A stretch of 64,000 nt of DNA from Druceiella hillmani (Eukaryota > Arthropoda > Insecta > Lepidoptera > Hepialidae). Position numbers and translations under genes: made by a program. The DNA lies in assembly GCA_039881145.1 (NCBI GenBank), contig JAYKKI010000151.1, positions 558,001-622,000 of the forward strand, in the 5' to 3' direction. Within the stretch, counting starts at the first letter, position 1; every line of letters starts with the position of its first letter. Shown here in pieces: positions 63,527 through 64,000 of the stretch. Below the pieces are notes generated by a model that had not been told where the DNA came from, ran no database searches, and saw only the letters and a program-made list of their open reading frames with translations.

Positions 63527-64000
63527 ATGTTGGCAATAATCGGTATGTCATGCTGTTACTGCAGCTTGAAACAGAGTAATAGTTTGAAGAAAAGGATGGA
63601 TAATAAAAAAAAATGTTTGCTAGCAGATTTCTGTATAACTTAATTTGTATATATCAAAGTGAGTGAGTTTTTTGTTTAGTTCATCATCAATAATATTTAG
63701 TAATTTCTATTTATTTCGTAAAATTTAATTGTACGAAACAAAAAAGTATATTATGGGTAATTCGTAGAGGTAGCCACAGACATTTTTTTTGGATTTTCAA
63801 TCCCCATACTGATAATAGAATTTGACTTATCATTTAAAAATATCAGAAATTAATTTGAAGTATATTACACTAACCATTGATGAAGGCCGCAAGTAATTCT
63901 GCAGATAAATCATATTCACCCACCAACCGTCCACACAATTTTGCATTGCCCAGTCAACAGAAGCCCAGTAGGGACCATCACTCACGTGGTTGAAAAAAGA
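56425..64000 (-). CDS. nrf-6-like: NRF-6-like acyltransferase gene B, 3' part
   Basis: Paralogue of gene A made by the tandem duplication. Visible exons (minus strand): part of 7 (63875-64000, runs off the window), 8 (62602-62786), 9 (61906-62047), 10 (60625-60808), 11 (58946-59088), 12 (58396-58504) and 13 (56425-56516, TAG stop). Exons 8-13 have exactly the same lengths and phases as in gene A, all splice sites are GT-AG, and no stop or shift is seen, so it is probably functional. These exons cover the second half of the acyltransferase-3 membrane domain and the charged C-tail. Differences include MQ to IQ at the start of exon 9, SNRAM to SNPAM in exon 11, YVTVEAP to YVVVEAP in exon 12, and QLHAT to QSHAT in exon 13. 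The N-terminal NRF domain and the active-site His exon lie outside the window. Confidence 0.92.
57420..58070. mobile_element. Insertion of about 650 bp in intron 12 of gene B
   Basis: Replaces the (TA)n-only stretch of gene A intron 12. ACCGAAGGTT (57427-57436) and AACCTTCGGT (57919-57928) form a perfect 10-bp inverted pair about 480 bases apart, which hints at a short non-autonomous DNA element. No clear target duplication is seen. A (TA)n tract (57969-58035) ends the insertion. Confidence 0.4.
57969..58035. repeat. (TA)n microsatellite
   Basis: TA run with GTATA interruptions, in intron 12 of gene B. Confidence 0.95.
58791..58918. repeat. Hairpin-bearing insertion in intron 11 of gene B
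   Basis: About 128 bases absent from gene A. They include perfect 18-bp arms (58873-58890, 58897-58914) around the loop TTTTAT. The insertion sits about 30 bases inside the donor end of intron 11. Confidence 0.75.
63431..63524. repeat. (CA)n(TA)n(GA)n compound microsatellite
   Basis: CACACACA, then about 70 bases of TA, then about 24 bases of GA, in intron 7 of gene B. Confidence 0.95.

Overview
ORGANISM. The window is AT-rich eukaryotic DNA of arthropod, most likely insect, type. Genes are split by GT-AG introns, there is a multi-exon nose-resistant-to-fluoxetine (NRF-6)-like acyltransferase gene, and decayed hAT, Helitron, Copia, Penelope-like and LINE elements are scattered between long (TA)n tracts. 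I cannot name the order or species. I see no rRNA, no intact tRNA, no CRISPR array and no bacterial gene. LAYOUT. The frame is a tandem segmental duplication of about 35 kb. Unit 1 runs from about 864 to 35960 and unit 2 from about 35961 past the right edge. Each unit holds a plus-strand NRF-6-like pseudogene followed, tail to tail, by a minus-strand NRF-6-like gene. Unit 1 has pseudogene C1 (3945-13288, +) and gene A (18122-29235, -; 13 coding exons, 671 residues, apparently intact). Unit 2 has pseudogene C2 (38666-47934, +) and gene B (56425 to beyond 64000, -; exons 8-13 and part of 7 visible, all open). MOBILE DNA. A 3.6-kb hAT element (4134-7747) with 19-bp terminal inverted repeats and an 8-bp target duplication sits on the exon 1 splice donor of C1; it is absent from C2, so it came after the duplication. 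Helitron remnants lie downstream of both pseudogenes (about 14130-15480 and 43363-45940), so that insertion came before it. The unit 1 Helitron is preceded by a compact heat-shock-type promoter: clustered GAA/TTC pentamers, a TATA box and an initiator. In unit 2 the Helitron runs into a 5'-truncated Copia pol remnant (45941-47600), followed by an orphan exon 12 of C2. Penelope-like remnants carry a hammerhead-like fold, best at 17280-17320. A LINE reverse-transcriptase remnant lies at the unit boundary (35560-35950). A 1.2-kb G-poor CCCAA/CCTAA-like satellite (30695-31895) lies upstream of gene A. FUNCTION. The only apparently functional genes are A and B. They are predicted to encode secreted-domain plus multi-membrane-pass NRF/acyltransferase-3 proteins. 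Members of this family in worms act in lipid and drug uptake and transport; the substrate of these proteins is unknown. All other coding potential is transposon or pseudogene debris.
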